Of a stretch of 64,000 nt of DNA, positions 1 through 9,517 are shown piece by piece. Source of the stretch: Planosporangium mesophilum (GTDB lineage: Bacteria > Actinomycetota > Actinomycetes > Mycobacteriales > Micromonosporaceae); contig NZ_BOON01000049.1 of the NCBI RefSeq assembly GCF_016863255.1, positions 1 to 64,000 of the forward strand, read 5' to 3'. The position numbers and the translations under genes were made by a program. Below the pieces are notes generated by a model. It saw nothing but the letters and a program-made list of their open reading frames with translations. It did no database searches and was not told where the DNA came from. Position 1 is the first letter of the stretch, and every line of letters begins with the position of its first letter.

Positions 1-94
1 CCGGGGAGGCCGGGTCGTAGACCGGGGAGGCCGGGTCGTAGACCGGGGAGGCCGGGTCGTAGACCGGGGAGGCCGGGTCGTAGACCGGGGAGGC
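1..94. repeat. 21-bp tandem repeat, about 4.5 copies, cut by the window edge
   Basis: Four identical 21-bp units and a partial fifth. The period is a multiple of three, so a coding frame through it is preserved (heptad VYDPASP on the minus strand). Copy number is a minimum because the array touches the edge. Confidence 0.9.
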
Positions 95-142
95 GGTAGG
101 CACGGTACGGCCGCGCGGTGCCGTCACGGACAACGCTGACAC
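1..142 (-). CDS. Possible 5' end of a gene running off the left edge
   Basis: A GTG at 142 opens a frame that reads through to the window edge without a stop. It encodes a short lead followed by a repeated heptad VYDPASP. This frame has the best G/C third positions of the three across the repeats, which is why I prefer it. A second open frame (start TTG in the 160s, repeat LRPGLPG) cannot be excluded. No domain is recognisable and only about 47 residues are visible, so function is unknown. It would lie downstream of the hybrid kinase on the same strand. Confidence 0.35.
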   Translation of the reverse strand, partial: MSALSVTAPRGRTVPTASPVYDPASPVYDPASPVYDPASPVYDPASP

Positions 143-236
143 TCCATTCCAGGTCTGCCTGACACAAGACTCTTGCGATGGTGAACGACGACCGCCGGTG
201 CCGGCGTACCCAGGCGGGTGCGAAGAGGGAGCCGCC

Positions 237-3200
237 TCAGGTCACACCGAGCGCCGCGCGCAGCGCCTGGCAGGTTCGCTCGGTCTGCTCCTGGACCGCC
301 GCGGCGAGGGCCGTCGCGGTGGCCAGGTCGCTGGCGAGCGCCGCCTGCTCGAGATCGCCACAGGTGGCGGCGAGCTGCCGGCCGGCGAGCGTGCCGCTGC
401 TGCCGCGGAGCCGGTGGGCGAGCCTCGCCAGTTCCTGTACGTCCGCCCGCGCGGCCGCGACGCGCATCGCGGCGGCCGTGTCGGGTGCGTTGCGCAGGTA
501 CGAGGTCAGAACGCGGTCGACGAACGCCGGCCCCATCTCGCGAAGCTCTTCGAGCGCCTCGGGATCGAGGAGTGCCTCAGGGTCGAGGAGTGCCTCAGGG
601 TCGAGGAGTGTCTCAGGGTCGCCTGATTCCTCGGTGGCGGCGCCGGGCTCGGCCACCACCCGCTCGCCGATGTTGGTGCGCAGCACCTCGTCGAGCCTGT
701 TCTTGCGTAGCGGCTTGGCGAGGAAGTCGTCCATGCCCGCGTCGAGGCAGCGCTGCTCGTCCGTGGCGAGGGCGGACGCGGTGAGGGCGATGACGGGTGT
801 CTCGCTCACCGGCGCCGGCATCCGCCGCAGTCGCTCGGTTGCCTGGAAACCGTCGACGCCGGGCATCTGGCAGTCCATGAGTACCGCGTCGTAGCGCCGC
901 TCGCCCAGCATGCGCAGGGCCTGCTCGCCGTCGGCCGCGACGTCGGCCGAGTAACCGAGGCTGGCCAGCATCTCGACGACCACCTGTTGGTTGACCTCGT
1001 TGTCCTCGGCGACGAGGATCCGGGCGATCGGAGCATCAGCCGGGGTGCGGGACGCGGTCGCGGTCCCGGCCGGCGGCCTACCGGCCGCGATCCCGGCCGC
1101 GGTCCCGGCTGCGATCCCGGCCGCGGTGCCGGCTGCGGTCCCGGTCCCGGTCCCGGCCTGCGCCCGGCGCGGCTCGGCCGCACCCGCGCGGGGTGCCCCG
1201 CCGAGCAGTCGCATGAGGGCGGCGCGGAGCTGGGCGGAGCGAACCGGCTTGGTCAGGTACGCCTCGATCCCGCACTCGCGGGCCTTCTGCGCCTCGCCGG
1301 GCTGGTTGGTGGAGGTCAGCATCGCGAGGTGGGTGGCGCTGAGGTCGTCGTCGGCGAGGACGGCGCGCGCTACCTCGATCCCGTCCAGACCGGGCATGTG
1401 CATGTCCAGCAGGGCGACCGCGTACGGGTCACCCTCCCCGGCGGCGCGCCGGAGCACGTCCAGCGCCGCCGCGCCGTCGGCGACCGCCGACGGGCGCATC
1501 TGCCACATGGCGAGCAGGTCCTGCACCACCTTGCGGTTGGTGGGATTGTCGTCGACGACCAGTACCCGTACCCCGGCCAGATCCGCCGGTACCGGTGGGC
1601 TAGCCAGTGACGTGGTGGCGCTGGGCAGCGGCAGCGTGAAGGTGAACCGGCTGCCCGCACCGACCTCGCTGACCAGCCCGATCGTGCCGCCCATCAGCTC
1701 GATGAGCTGCCGGCTGATGGTCAGCCCCAGGCCGGTCCCGCCGTAGCGGCGGGTGGTGGAGGCGTCGACCTGGGTGAACGCCTCGAACAGGTGCTCCTGG
1801 CGGTCGGCCGGGATACCGATACCGGTGTCGACCACGGCAAACGTGACCTCGCGGACGCGGTCTTCACCGACCGCCTCGCCGACGGCGACCTCGACGATCA
1901 CCTCTCCCCGCTCGGTGAACTTGACCGCGTTGGCGACCAGGTTGGTCAGGACCTGGCGGATGCGGTGCGCGTCGCCGCGTACCGTCGGCGGCAGCGCCGG
2001 GTGTACCACCGCGGCGATCTCGAGCCCCTTGGCCTGCGCGGTGGCGGCCAGCAGGCTCACCACGTCCTCGGCGAGGGCCCGCACGTCGAAGTCGACCGGG
2101 TCGATATCCAGCTTGCCCGCTTCGATCTTTGAGAAGTCCAGGATGTCGTTGATGACGTTGAGCAGGGCGTCGGCCGAGTTCTGCACGGTGTTTAGGTAGT
2201 CGCGCTGCCGGGCGTCGAGCTCGGTCTCCAGCAGGAGCGTGGTCAGCCCGATGACCCCGTTCATCGGGGTACGGATCTCGTGGCTCATGTTCGCCACGAA
2301 CTCCGACTTCATCCGGGAGGCGGCCAGCGCCGCGTCCCGGGCGGCGGCCAGCTCGGACTCGTATCGCTTGCGCTCCGTCATGTCGCGCACGAACGCGCTG
2401 AAGGTCACGTCGTCGCCGCTCGCCGAGGACCACACGGTGATCTCGGCGGGGAAGACCGTACCGTCGCGGCGGCGGACCTCGACCTCGATGCGCTGGTCCG
2501 GCAACGTGGACCGGCCACCGGCCAGTATCCGCTGGAAGCGCTCGGCGCGGTCGGCCGAGTCCACGCCGGGGACGACGAGGTCGGTCACCACACGCCCCAG
2601 CGCCTCCCCGGCGGACCAGCCGAAGATCTTCTCGGCCTGGGAGTTCCAGTGGGTGATGAACCCGCGCGCGTCGATCGAGATGAACCCGTCCCCGGCCGCC
2701 TCCAGGATGGAGCTGACCTGCTCCTCCCGTTTGGCCACGGCAATCTCGGCGATCCTCCGGCGCCGCTCGGCCCGTACCGCGAGGACCAGCCCGAGCAGCA
2801 GCACCTGGGCCAACAGGGAGGCGACGCCGAAGATTCGGCCGGCGAACCGGTCGGCCCCCGCGTACGCCTCGCTGGCCGGTATGTCGGCCACCACCGCCCA
2901 GCCGAGCCGGGGGATCGACCGGTAGGCCGTTACGGTATCGACGCCGTTCTCGGCGTCGCGGACGATGCCGCTACGGCCACCCAGCGCGGCCGCCAGATAC
3001 TTGTCGTCTAGGCCCGAGGGCAGCCCCGGCTTCTCGCTGCCCGGACCGGCGAGCAGGGCGCCGTTCCGGTCGACCAGCTTCACGCGGATCTTCTGTACGT
3101 CGGCCACCCGCGCGGTGAACGCGGAGACCATCTCCAGGCGCAGGCCGATGCCGATCGAGCCGACGACCCGGCCGCCGCTCATCACCGGGGCGGTCACCGC

Positions 3201-4742
3201 CACCGTGCGTGGCTTGTCCGGCAACGCCGCCAGGTACGCCTCGGACACGTACGGCTGGCCGGTTCGCATGACCCCCTGGAAGTAGTCGCGATGGGCGAAG
3301 TTCTGCCCGATGAAGGGCGCCGGCGGGTCGAACGCCAGCATGGTCCCGCGCGCGTCCATCGCCCAGACGCCGATGAACTGCGGGTTGCGCGACTGTAGCG
3401 AGGCCAAGTGGTCCTGGAGCTTTGCCGGGTCGGCCTGTTCTCCCGCAGCCATCTGCGCCACCACGCCCGGCCGTTCGGCATACGAGGCCGCCAGCGCCTT
3501 GATGCCGTTCAACTGGTCGACCACGTACGTGACGCTGACGTCCGCCCCGGTCGTCAGCCGGCGCCGTACCTCGGTGTCCACCGTGCTCCGGGCCTGGGCG
3601 ACGGCGAGGTAGGTCAGGCCGGCCAGCGGCAGCAGCGCCAGGACGAGGAACCCCGCACACAACCGCACCGCCGACCGGCGGAGCATTGCACGGGCCGCGG
3701 GGGTCATGAGGGCGGCGTTCATGGGATCGGAGCCACTCGCGGTCGAGACACGCAGCAGCAACAGCGCGGTCACCACGATCGAGCCGCCGGCGACCACGCC
3801 GACATCGTTGGCCGACGACTCGAATGCCCGGACCATCAGCAGGATCGGCAACGGCAGGACGACGGCGGCCGCGAGTACGGGCTGCAGCCGTCGCGGCACG
3901 GTGAACCGCAGGCGGGAGTCGCCGCGGTACAGCGCCGCCGCCGACAGGACCGGGAACGAGATCAGCCACCAGGCGAAATTGGGGCCGCCGAGGCGGAAGG
4001 AGCCGGTCAGGAGTCCGACGTTCAGCACCGTGTCGCCCACGAACTGCAGCGCGACCCAGAGCGACAGCAGCACCGACCGCACCGGTACCGACCGGGTTGC
4101 ACGGTCGACGCCGAGTGCCAGGGAGACCGCCGCGGCGAGCAGGAGCAGGTCCATGACGGGGTACGCGAAGTTCAGCAGTTGCTGCCACGCGGTGAATCCG
4201 GGCGCGGTTGCCTTGTCGGCGAGGACGGCCCACATGATCACCGCGACGACGGTGGTGACGATCGCCGCGTCGAACAGCGCACGCCGGTCGGCGCCGTGTC
4301 GGCGGCCCAGCAGGGCCAGGCCGAGCACGGAGACCGCGTACGACGACAGGTACAGCCCGTCCGCTACGGACGGGGCGTGCAGGGTGACCGACGCGGCGAC
4401 CGGGTACAGGTACCAGCAGGCCCAGGCGACCGTGTTCAGCACCTGCCCGATGGCCAGCAGGTACCAGCCGGCGGCCCCTTCGGATCGCAGCGGAATACCG
4501 GGGCGCAGCGGAGTACCAGGCCGGCGCCACCGGGTACCGGCCAGCAGGGACGCCGCGGTCACGGCGCTGAGCACGATCATGAGCAGCGGTCGCGCCAACC
4601 TCTCGGGCAGCGCCGGGCCTTCGGGCAGCAGGAAGAACAGCGCGGCGCCGGCGAGCTGCGCAACCGCGCAGACCAGCCAAGCGACAGAGACCAGCGGGGC
4701 AGAGGCCAGCCGGGCGGCCCCCCTCGGGCCAACCCGGCTCAT
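237..4742 (-). CDS. Hybrid sensor histidine kinase with two receiver domains and HPt
   Basis: Membrane hybrid kinase of 1501 residues. Residues 1-380 hold about ten hydrophobic helices of a MASE-like sensor. Residues 385-620 look like an extracellular Cache domain, followed by a transmembrane helix near 640 and a PAS domain (670-785). HisKA has the phospho-acceptor in [10 protein letters not shown] (about 820). The HATPase shows an N box (NLVANAVKF), G1 (DTGIGIP) and G2 (GGTGLGL). The first receiver (VLVVDDN...LLDMHMPG) and second (LVAEDN...LMDCQMPG) are separated by a Gly/Ala/Thr repeat linker. A C-terminal HPt has [10 protein letters not shown]. This is a complete His-Asp-His-Asp phosphorelay in one chain (BarA/TorS-like). 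No cognate output regulator is adjacent. An 18-bp repeat encodes DPEALL copies just before HPt. Confidence 0.95.
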   Translation of the reverse strand: MSRVGPRGAARLASAPLVSVAWLVCAVAQLAGAALFFLLPEGPALPERLARPLLMIVLSAVTAASLLAGTRWRRPGTPLRPGIPLRSEGAAGWYLLAIGQVLNTVAWACWYLYPVAASVTLHAPSVADGLYLSSYAVSVLGLALLGRRHGADRRALFDAAIVTTVVAVIMWAVLADKATAPGFTAWQQLLNFAYPVMDLLLLAAAVSLALGVDRATRSVPVRSVLLSLWVALQFVGDTVLNVGLLTGSFRLGGPNFAWWLISFPVLSAAALYRGDSRLRFTVPRRLQPVLAAAVVLPLPILLMVRAFESSANDVGVVAGGSIVVTALLLLRVSTASGSDPMNAALMTPAARAMLRRSAVRLCAGFLVLALLPLAGLTYLAVAQARSTVDTEVRRRLTTGADVSVTYVVDQLNGIKALAASYAERPGVVAQMAAGEQADPAKLQDHLASLQSRNPQFIGVWAMDARGTMLAFDPPAPFIGQNFAHRDYFQGVMRTGQPYVSEAYLAALPDKPRTVAVTAPVMSGGRVVGSIGIGLRLEMVSAFTARVADVQKIRVKLVDRNGALLAGPGSEKPGLPSGLDDKYLAAALGGRSGIVRDAENGVDTVTAYRSIPRLGWAVVADIPASEAYAGADRFAGRIFGVASLLAQVLLLGLVLAVRAERRRRIAEIAVAKREEQVSSILEAAGDGFISIDARGFITHWNSQAEKIFGWSAGEALGRVVTDLVVPGVDSADRAERFQRILAGGRSTLPDQRIEVEVRRRDGTVFPAEITVWSSASGDDVTFSAFVRDMTERKRYESELAAARDAALAASRMKSEFVANMSHEIRTPMNGVIGLTTLLLETELDARQRDYLNTVQNSADALLNVINDILDFSKIEAGKLDIDPVDFDVRALAEDVVSLLAATAQAKGLEIAAVVHPALPPTVRGDAHRIRQVLTNLVANAVKFTERGEVIVEVAVGEAVGEDRVREVTFAVVDTGIGIPADRQEHLFEAFTQVDASTTRRYGGTGLGLTISRQLIELMGGTIGLVSEVGAGSRFTFTLPLPSATTSLASPPVPADLAGVRVLVVDDNPTNRKVVQDLLAMWQMRPSAVADGAAALDVLRRAAGEGDPYAVALLDMHMPGLDGIEVARAVLADDDLSATHLAMLTSTNQPGEAQKARECGIEAYLTKPVRSAQLRAALMRLLGGAPRAGAAEPRRAQAGTGTGTAAGTAAGIAAGTAAGIAAGRPPAGTATASRTPADAPIARILVAEDNEVNQQVVVEMLASLGYSADVAADGEQALRMLGERRYDAVLMDCQMPGVDGFQATERLRRMPAPVSETPVIALTASALATDEQRCLDAGMDDFLAKPLRKNRLDEVLRTNIGERVVAEPGAATEESGDPETLLDPEALLDPEALLDPEALEELREMGPAFVDRVLTSYLRNAPDTAAAMRVAAARADVQELARLAHRLRGSSGTLAGRQLAATCGDLEQAALASDLATATALAAAVQEQTERTCQALRAALGVT
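556..620. repeat. 18-bp tandem repeat inside the hybrid kinase gene
   Basis: About 3.6 copies of an 18-bp unit encoding DPEALL immediately upstream of the HPt domain. The period keeps the frame, so the array only lengthens the linker. Confidence 0.9.
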
Positions 4743-4805
4743 CGCGTACCCACGTCGAAAGCTCCCATAGCGGATGCCTCATCGGCACCCGCCGGGCCGA
4801 GTCAA

Positions 4806-4829
4806 GGGAACCCGGGCCCGGGGTTACCC
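4806..4829 (-). terminator. Possible hairpin terminator over the end of the helical-bundle gene
   Basis: Near-palindrome around CCCGGGCCCGGG with GGGTAAC/GTTCCC flanks. It overlaps the TAA at 4826-4824 and lies between that gene and the kinase start. The arms have one mismatch and there is no clear U-tract. Confidence 0.35.
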
Positions 4830-5378
4830 GTCAGGCCGGTACAGGACCGCCTTCGGTGCCGCCTCCAGCAGGTACTCGCGCAGGGCCAGCTGATGTCGCG
4901 TCTTCTCGGCGATGACCGGCTGTACCAGGTCGACGACGGCCGGCAGGCCCATGGCCAGCGCCAGCTGCTCGATGACCGCGAAGCCGTTGGTGGAGTCCAG
5001 GTTCGTCAGGGTCAGCTCGCGTACGTTGCGCCAGTCGCCGCCGCGGGCGCCGGCCGCGAGGCCTTCGACGCGCGCCACCACCTCACGCGTCCGGGCCAGC
5101 ATCGAGGCGCGGACCTCACTGGGCGGAAGCTCGTCCTCACTGAACGCGACGTACAGCTCGTTGATCAGTGCCTCGTGCCTGCGGGCCGACTCGATCAGGT
5201 CGCCGATCCGGTCGCGGAGGCGCGGGTCGGCAACCTCCTCGACGGTGTCCTCGAGCAGCTTGCGGTACGTGGCCTGCAGCAGCGTGGCGGTCTCGAGCCA
5301 CTCCGCTGAGCGGTCGACGTACCCGCGCCAGGTCCGACCGTCGACCTCGACCACGAGTGGTCGCATGGGCGATGCCAC
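4824..5378 (-). CDS. Conserved hypothetical helical protein (ferritin-like fold possible)
   Basis: 184 residues, almost entirely amphipathic helices. I chose the GTG at 5378 because GAGGAGGG stands seven bases upstream; an in-frame ATG follows four codons later. Conserved-looking segments are RRHEALINELYVAF and EKTRHQLALREYLLEA. Their spacing of Glu and His residues resembles DUF892/YciE-type ferritin-like bundles, but I cannot identify two full metal-binding Glu-x-x-His pairs. It starts 26 bp after the stop of the sugar dehydrogenase on the same strand, so the two are probably cotranscribed. Function unknown. Confidence 0.7.
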   Translation of the reverse strand: MASPMRPLVVEVDGRTWRGYVDRSAEWLETATLLQATYRKLLEDTVEEVADPRLRDRIGDLIESARRHEALINELYVAFSEDELPPSEVRASMLARTREVVARVEGLAAGARGGDWRNVRELTLTNLDSTNGFAVIEQLALAMGLPAVVDLVQPVIAEKTRHQLALREYLLEAAPKAVLYRPDG

Positions 5379-5404
5379 CTCGACTCCCTCCTCACCACTC
5401 CCCG

Positions 5405-6868
5405 TCACCGGCGCGTGATCCGCCAGAGCACGCCCGTGTGCCCGTACGACACGTGCCTGCCCCCGTCCACGTGCGACACCCCGAAGTCGAGCACGTACAG
5501 GCTGCGCCCGTCCGGGCTGAACGCGCAGTCGACCGGGCGCTCGATACCGCCGGTACCGTGCGCGGACGCCGGCCCCGGGTGTCGGTTGCGCAGAAAGTCC
5601 CCGGCCGTACCCTTCGCCACGTCGACCCCGATGACCCTGAAGCCGTGGTCGACATCCTGGCTGCGTGGCGAGGTCAGCGGCGCCAGCGAGCCCCACTCGC
5701 AGGCGAACAGCCGTCCCCGGTGGCCGAACAGGTCGGACCGGCAGACGTCCATGTTCGCCATGCCCGAGTGCGGCAGCTCGACGTACGCCGGCGGCCCGGC
5801 CCAGGCCGGCGGCTCGGCGATCAGCCGCCGTGCCGGCCGGCCCCGCTGCGGCAGGTGCCTCTGCTCCCAGACCGGTCGGCCGTCGGCGCAGATGTCGGGG
5901 AAGCCGTACCAGTCGGGCGTGCGCACCGAACCGGGCTCGGTGCGGGCGTTGCGGATGCGCCAGATCCGGTCGGGGTCGTTGGCGACCGCCCGTTCGCCGG
6001 CCTCGGCGAAGCCGTTGTCGGAGACGTACAGCTCACCGTCCTCGCCGAACGCCATCCCGTACGGGTTGCGGACCCCCCAGGCCAACAGCTCCATCCCGGT
6101 GCCGTCCGGCTGCGCGCGCCACACGCCAGTACTGCACTTGCGGGCTCCCGCCACCCGCTCGGTGCGGTTCGCCGGCACCCCGAACGGCTTGAACGCACCC
6201 GTCTCGACCGGGTACGGGTACTGCGCGGTGACGTCGTACGTGTCGACGTTGTCGCCGGTGAGCACGACGTCCTGCCCGGGTGCGTCGTGGGCCGCCGGGT
6301 GCCGGGCGAGGTCGGCGCCGTAGTCCTGCGGCAGCACCACGCCGTTCCGGGACACCGACCCCTGGGCGAAGTACATCAGGCCGTCCGGCCCGAACACCGG
6401 CCCGCCGGGTTCGTGCCAGCCACTGTCGGGCAGGCCGTCGACGACCACGGTGCGCTCGCCGGTGGACAGACCGTAACGGACGATGCTCGAGTGGTAATCA
6501 CCCTTGTCGGCGACGTACAGGTAGCCGCCGTGCACGGTGGCGCCGCGCGGCCGCTCCGGCGGCTCCTCGCCGAAGACCGCCAGGTCGCCCGCGGGGTCGC
6601 CGCCCCTAGGGTCGCCGCCCCTAGGGGCATAGCGCAGGATCCGCGCCGGCAGGTACGGCCGGGGCGGCCAGGTGCTGCCGCCCTCGATCAGGAAGAGCGT
6701 CCCGTCGTCGGCGAACGCCATCCCGGTCGGCATCGACAGGCCGGCCAGCACCACCTCCACGTCGTACCCGTCGGGTACCTCCACGTCGGCCGGGTCCAAC
6801 CGGGGGCGGGCCGGCGTCGGCAGGTGTCGCAGCGTCTGCGCCGAGGCGGAGACTGTCGGAAGCGTCAC
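5405..6868 (-). CDS. PQQ-type glucose/sorbosone dehydrogenase family protein
   Basis: 487 residues forming a beta-propeller of the GSDH (soluble aldose sugar dehydrogenase) family. Repeated blade motifs are visible: GLSMPTGMAFADDGTLFLIE, GPVFGPDGLMYFAQG, WGVRNPYGMAFGEDGELYVS and DCAFSPDGRSLYVLDFG. I chose GTG 6868 because GGAGGG lies about nine bases upstream. With that start no signal peptide is obvious, which is odd for a family often exported. A duplicated RGGDP near residue 90 comes from a 15-bp tandem repeat. Members oxidise sugars or act as NHL-like propellers; the substrate is not predictable here. Confidence 0.85.
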   Translation of the reverse strand: MTLPTVSASAQTLRHLPTPARPRLDPADVEVPDGYDVEVVLAGLSMPTGMAFADDGTLFLIEGGSTWPPRPYLPARILRYAPRGGDPRGGDPAGDLAVFGEEPPERPRGATVHGGYLYVADKGDYHSSIVRYGLSTGERTVVVDGLPDSGWHEPGGPVFGPDGLMYFAQGSVSRNGVVLPQDYGADLARHPAAHDAPGQDVVLTGDNVDTYDVTAQYPYPVETGAFKPFGVPANRTERVAGARKCSTGVWRAQPDGTGMELLAWGVRNPYGMAFGEDGELYVSDNGFAEAGERAVANDPDRIWRIRNARTEPGSVRTPDWYGFPDICADGRPVWEQRHLPQRGRPARRLIAEPPAWAGPPAYVELPHSGMANMDVCRSDLFGHRGRLFACEWGSLAPLTSPRSQDVDHGFRVIGVDVAKGTAGDFLRNRHPGPASAHGTGGIERPVDCAFSPDGRSLYVLDFGVSHVDGGRHVSYGHTGVLWRITRR

Positions 6869-6905
6869 GGGCCCATCCCTCCGGCGCGCTGGTCGACCGC
6901 GGGGC

Positions 6906-6992
6906 GACACTGACTACCCGCAGAGCGCGGGGGTGACACTGACTACCCGCAGAGCGCGGGGGCGACACTGACTACCCGCAGAGCGCGGGAAA
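6906..6992. repeat. 29-bp tandem repeat, three copies, each with a small hairpin
   Basis: Three head-to-tail 29-bp units (one C/T difference). Each contains CCCGC-AGAGC-GCGGG, a 5-bp stem. They fill the gap between the membrane protein ending at 7003 and the dehydrogenase starting at 6868. There are no spacers, so it is not a CRISPR array. It may act as a stacked terminator. Confidence 0.9.
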
Positions 6993-7002
6993 AGCGGACC
7001 GG

Positions 7003-7569
7003 CTAGCCGAAGGGCGCCAGCACCCGAGCCGCCCGGGCTCCGACCCCGCGAACCACCCCTCGCGGCTTCTCCATTTCGAAGGCTACGGAGCTCACCACGA
7101 TGAGCGCGCCGGTGAGGGCGGGAACCAACCACTGCGCGATCCGTTGCCGCCGCTGGGCGACGCGCACCTCCTCGGGGGTCTCCCGGGCCGGCTCGGTGAC
7201 GCCCGCGGTCGGGGCCTCGCGAGCCTTCTCCATCTTCATGCCGAGCCACCGGCTGTACCCGGTCGCGCTCAGCGCGGCGAGCGAGAGGCAGGTCAGGAGG
7301 TTCTTCATCGGCGGTCCCTCCTCGTCCCCGTCGGGCCGGCGCTCGGACATCCTCATGCCCACACCCCCGATCAGGTAGGCTCCGATCGCCGCCGCGTTGA
7401 TCGGGGTCCACCGATCCCAGCCGACGGAGGCGACCCGCAGCCGCTCCCGAGGGTCCCTGATCTGGGCGGCTGCGCCATTGAGGCCGACCACGCCCATCAG
7501 TGAACCGCCGAACCAGGCGGCAAGACCCACGTCGTGCATCGCCTTCAAAATCGGATCGCGTTCAGCCAT
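7003..7569 (-). CDS. Integral membrane protein, hypothetical
   Basis: 188 residues with about four hydrophobic segments (around 14-30, 52-70, 85-105 and 140-165) and charged loops. The start ATG 7569 has GGGAGG six bases upstream. The opening MAERDPILKAMHDVGLAAWF followed by a Gly-rich helix resembles small actinobacterial membrane proteins of unknown role. It could be cotranscribed with the dehydrogenase, but three hairpin-bearing repeats separate them. Confidence 0.75.
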   Translation of the reverse strand: MAERDPILKAMHDVGLAAWFGGSLMGVVGLNGAAAQIRDPRERLRVASVGWDRWTPINAAAIGAYLIGGVGMRMSERRPDGDEEGPPMKNLLTCLSLAALSATGYSRWLGMKMEKAREAPTAGVTEPARETPEEVRVAQRRQRIAQWLVPALTGALIVVSSVAFEMEKPRGVVRGVGARAARVLAPFG

Positions 7570-7693
7570 ATTCGCCTCCCCCGCGGATGGCCACCTTCGG
7601 GACGCTCCAGCGCTACCCCGGCCGGACCCTCCTACACGCGAGTGCTCAGGCCCACAATCACGCATAGATCAAGCACGAGTTGGGTACGGGTCG

Positions 7694-9484
7694 ATGGTGT
7701 TATCTACAGGTGACGTGCTCAGCGACCGCTACCGCCTTGACGAACCCGTCGCCGACGGCGGTATGGGCGAGGTCTGGCGGGCTACCGACGTCTCGCTCGG
7801 CCGGACCGTGGCGGTCAAGGTGCTGCGATCGGCGCTGCTGACGGACCCCGGCTTCGACGCCCGCTTCCGGGCCGAGGCCCGCATGATGGCGGCCCTGACC
7901 CACCCCAACGTCGTCGACGTGTACGACTACGGCCACAGCCCGTCGGGCTCCGGCGGCGACGTGGCGTTCCTGGTCATGGCGTACGTGGACGGCGAACCGC
8001 TGTCCCGCCGGATCGCCGACGCGGGTCGGCTGTCGCCGGCCGAGACGATGTCCGTCGTGGCCCAGGCCGCCGAGGCGCTGCACGCGGCGCATCAACGCGG
8101 CATCATCCACCGCGACGTCAAGCCGGCCAACCTGCTGATCCAGCCCAGCGGCATGGTGACGCTGGTCGACTTCGGAGTGGCGCGGTCACCGGCGGTGACC
8201 CAGGTCACCGCCGCCAACTCCATCCTCGGTACGGCCATGTACATGGCGCCGGAGCAGGCGTCGGGCCGCGAGGTCTCGCCGGCCACCGACATCTACGCGC
8301 TGGGCGCGGTGGCCTACCACTGCCTGGCCGGTCACCCGCCGTTCGAGGGGGACGGCCCGCTGGAGATCGCCCTGCGGCACGTGTCCGAGGAGCTGCCGCC
8401 GTTGCCGAGTGACATCCCGGCGGCCGCCCGCGCGCTGGTCGAGCGGTCGATGGCCAAGGACCCGGCCGACCGGTACGACTCCGCCGCCCAGCTGGCCGCC
8501 GCCGCCCGCTCCGTGATGGCGGGGCGGGGCGCCGTGGCGGCCGCGGTACGAGCGGCGACGGCGCGGGCCGCGACGGCCCGGGCGCTCACCTCGTCACGGC
8601 CCGGGTCCGCGCGCCAGGCCTCGGCACGCCCCGCGGCGGCAGACCCGGCGGCGACAAAGGCTGCGGCGACTGCGGCGGCTGCGAACGCGAGCCCCGCAGC
8701 CCCGGCGGCGAACCCCGCGGCGACGATCCCGATGGCCCGCGCCGCGTCCGACACCGCAAACCGGACGGCCGGCGCGCACCCGGCGGCCAGCAAGCGCCCG
8801 GCCAGCGTGGTGGCCTGGGCCTTCCCCCAGGAGCGGGACGAGCGGACCACGCCGGACCTGCCGCTACCGCTCAGCCCGGCGGCGCCGGGCAGCGGGTACG
8901 CACCGGACAGCGGGGCGAGGCCGGGCAGTGGGTACGCGACGGGCAGCGGGTACGCGCCGGGCAGCGGGGCGAGGCCGGACAGCGCCTCCGAGCGAGCACC
9001 GCGCAGGCGTCCACGGCTGGCCGTCCTCGCCGGCACGGCCACCGTCGTACTGATCGGCCTTGTCGCCGTCGCAATCCTGTTCAGTCCCGCGAAGCAGTCC
9101 GGCAGGGCCCCGGTCGAGGGGCGCAACCCCGGCGCACCGGCCGGTTCAGCGCCGAACCCGACGGCGGGCACCGACGGAACCGCCGGGGTGTCCGCCACCG
9201 GGCCGGCGATGCCGGTACGGGCCAGCAACCCGGCGGCCGTACCGCCGCCGGCAGCCGTCCCGCCGGGCGGTCAGAACACCGTCCCCGCCGGTCAGAACAC
9301 CGGCCCCGCGCCGGCCCCGACCACGGCAGCGCCGGTACCGACCACGGCGGCACCGACGCCCACCCAGCCGCCGGCCACTCCGACTGTCGAACCGACCCCG
9401 ACGAGCACCGGCGGCACCGGCGGCACTGCCGGCGGCTCGCCCAGCGGCGGCTCGCCCAGCGGCGGCTCACCCGGTACGCCGTGA
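7694..9484 (+). CDS. Receptor-type serine/threonine protein kinase (PknB-like, no PASTA)
   Basis: 596 residues. An N-terminal Hanks kinase domain (about 12-275) is intact: glycine loop VADGGMGEVW, VAVK lysine, HRDVKPANLL, VDFG and MYMAPE. Next comes a roughly 130-residue Ala-rich cytosolic linker, a Gly/Ser/Tyr repeat segment (GSGYAP copies), one transmembrane helix near 440-462, and an extracellular Pro/Thr/Ala-rich tail ending in GGSPS repeats. No PASTA or other ligand domain is present, so the outside part looks like a wall-spanning stalk. The start is uncertain: ATG 7694 has only a weak ribosome site, and GTG codons follow at 7697 and 7709. Confidence 0.93.
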   Translation: MVLSTGDVLSDRYRLDEPVADGGMGEVWRATDVSLGRTVAVKVLRSALLTDPGFDARFRAEARMMAALTHPNVVDVYDYGHSPSGSGGDVAFLVMAYVDGEPLSRRIADAGRLSPAETMSVVAQAAEALHAAHQRGIIHRDVKPANLLIQPSGMVTLVDFGVARSPAVTQVTAANSILGTAMYMAPEQASGREVSPATDIYALGAVAYHCLAGHPPFEGDGPLEIALRHVSEELPPLPSDIPAAARALVERSMAKDPADRYDSAAQLAAAARSVMAGRGAVAAAVRAATARAATARALTSSRPGSARQASARPAAADPAATKAAATAAAANASPAAPAANPAATIPMARAASDTANRTAGAHPAASKRPASVVAWAFPQERDERTTPDLPLPLSPAAPGSGYAPDSGARPGSGYATGSGYAPGSGARPDSASERAPRRRPRLAVLAGTATVVLIGLVAVAILFSPAKQSGRAPVEGRNPGAPAGSAPNPTAGTDGTAGVSATGPAMPVRASNPAAVPPPAAVPPGGQNTVPAGQNTGPAPAPTTAAPVPTTAAPTPTQPPATPTVEPTPTSTGGTGGTAGGSPSGGSPSGGSPGTP

Positions 9485-9489
9485 CACCC

Positions 9490-9507
9490 GTGCGGTGAGG
9501 TCCGCAC
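9490..9507. terminator. Short hairpin between convergent genes
   Basis: GTGCGG and CCGCAC arms with a six-base loop, in the 33-bp gap between the converging kinase and methyltransferase genes. A weak bidirectional terminator. Confidence 0.4.
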
Positions 9508-9517
9508 ACCCGGGGGT

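Noticed and set aside
3408..5309. A 633-codon plus-strand frame over the hybrid kinase
   Set aside because: Low-complexity Gln/Arg/Gly translation antisense to recognisable kinase domains; no ribosome site.
6906..6992. CRISPR array
   Set aside because: Three directly adjacent 29-bp repeats with no spacers and no cas genes.
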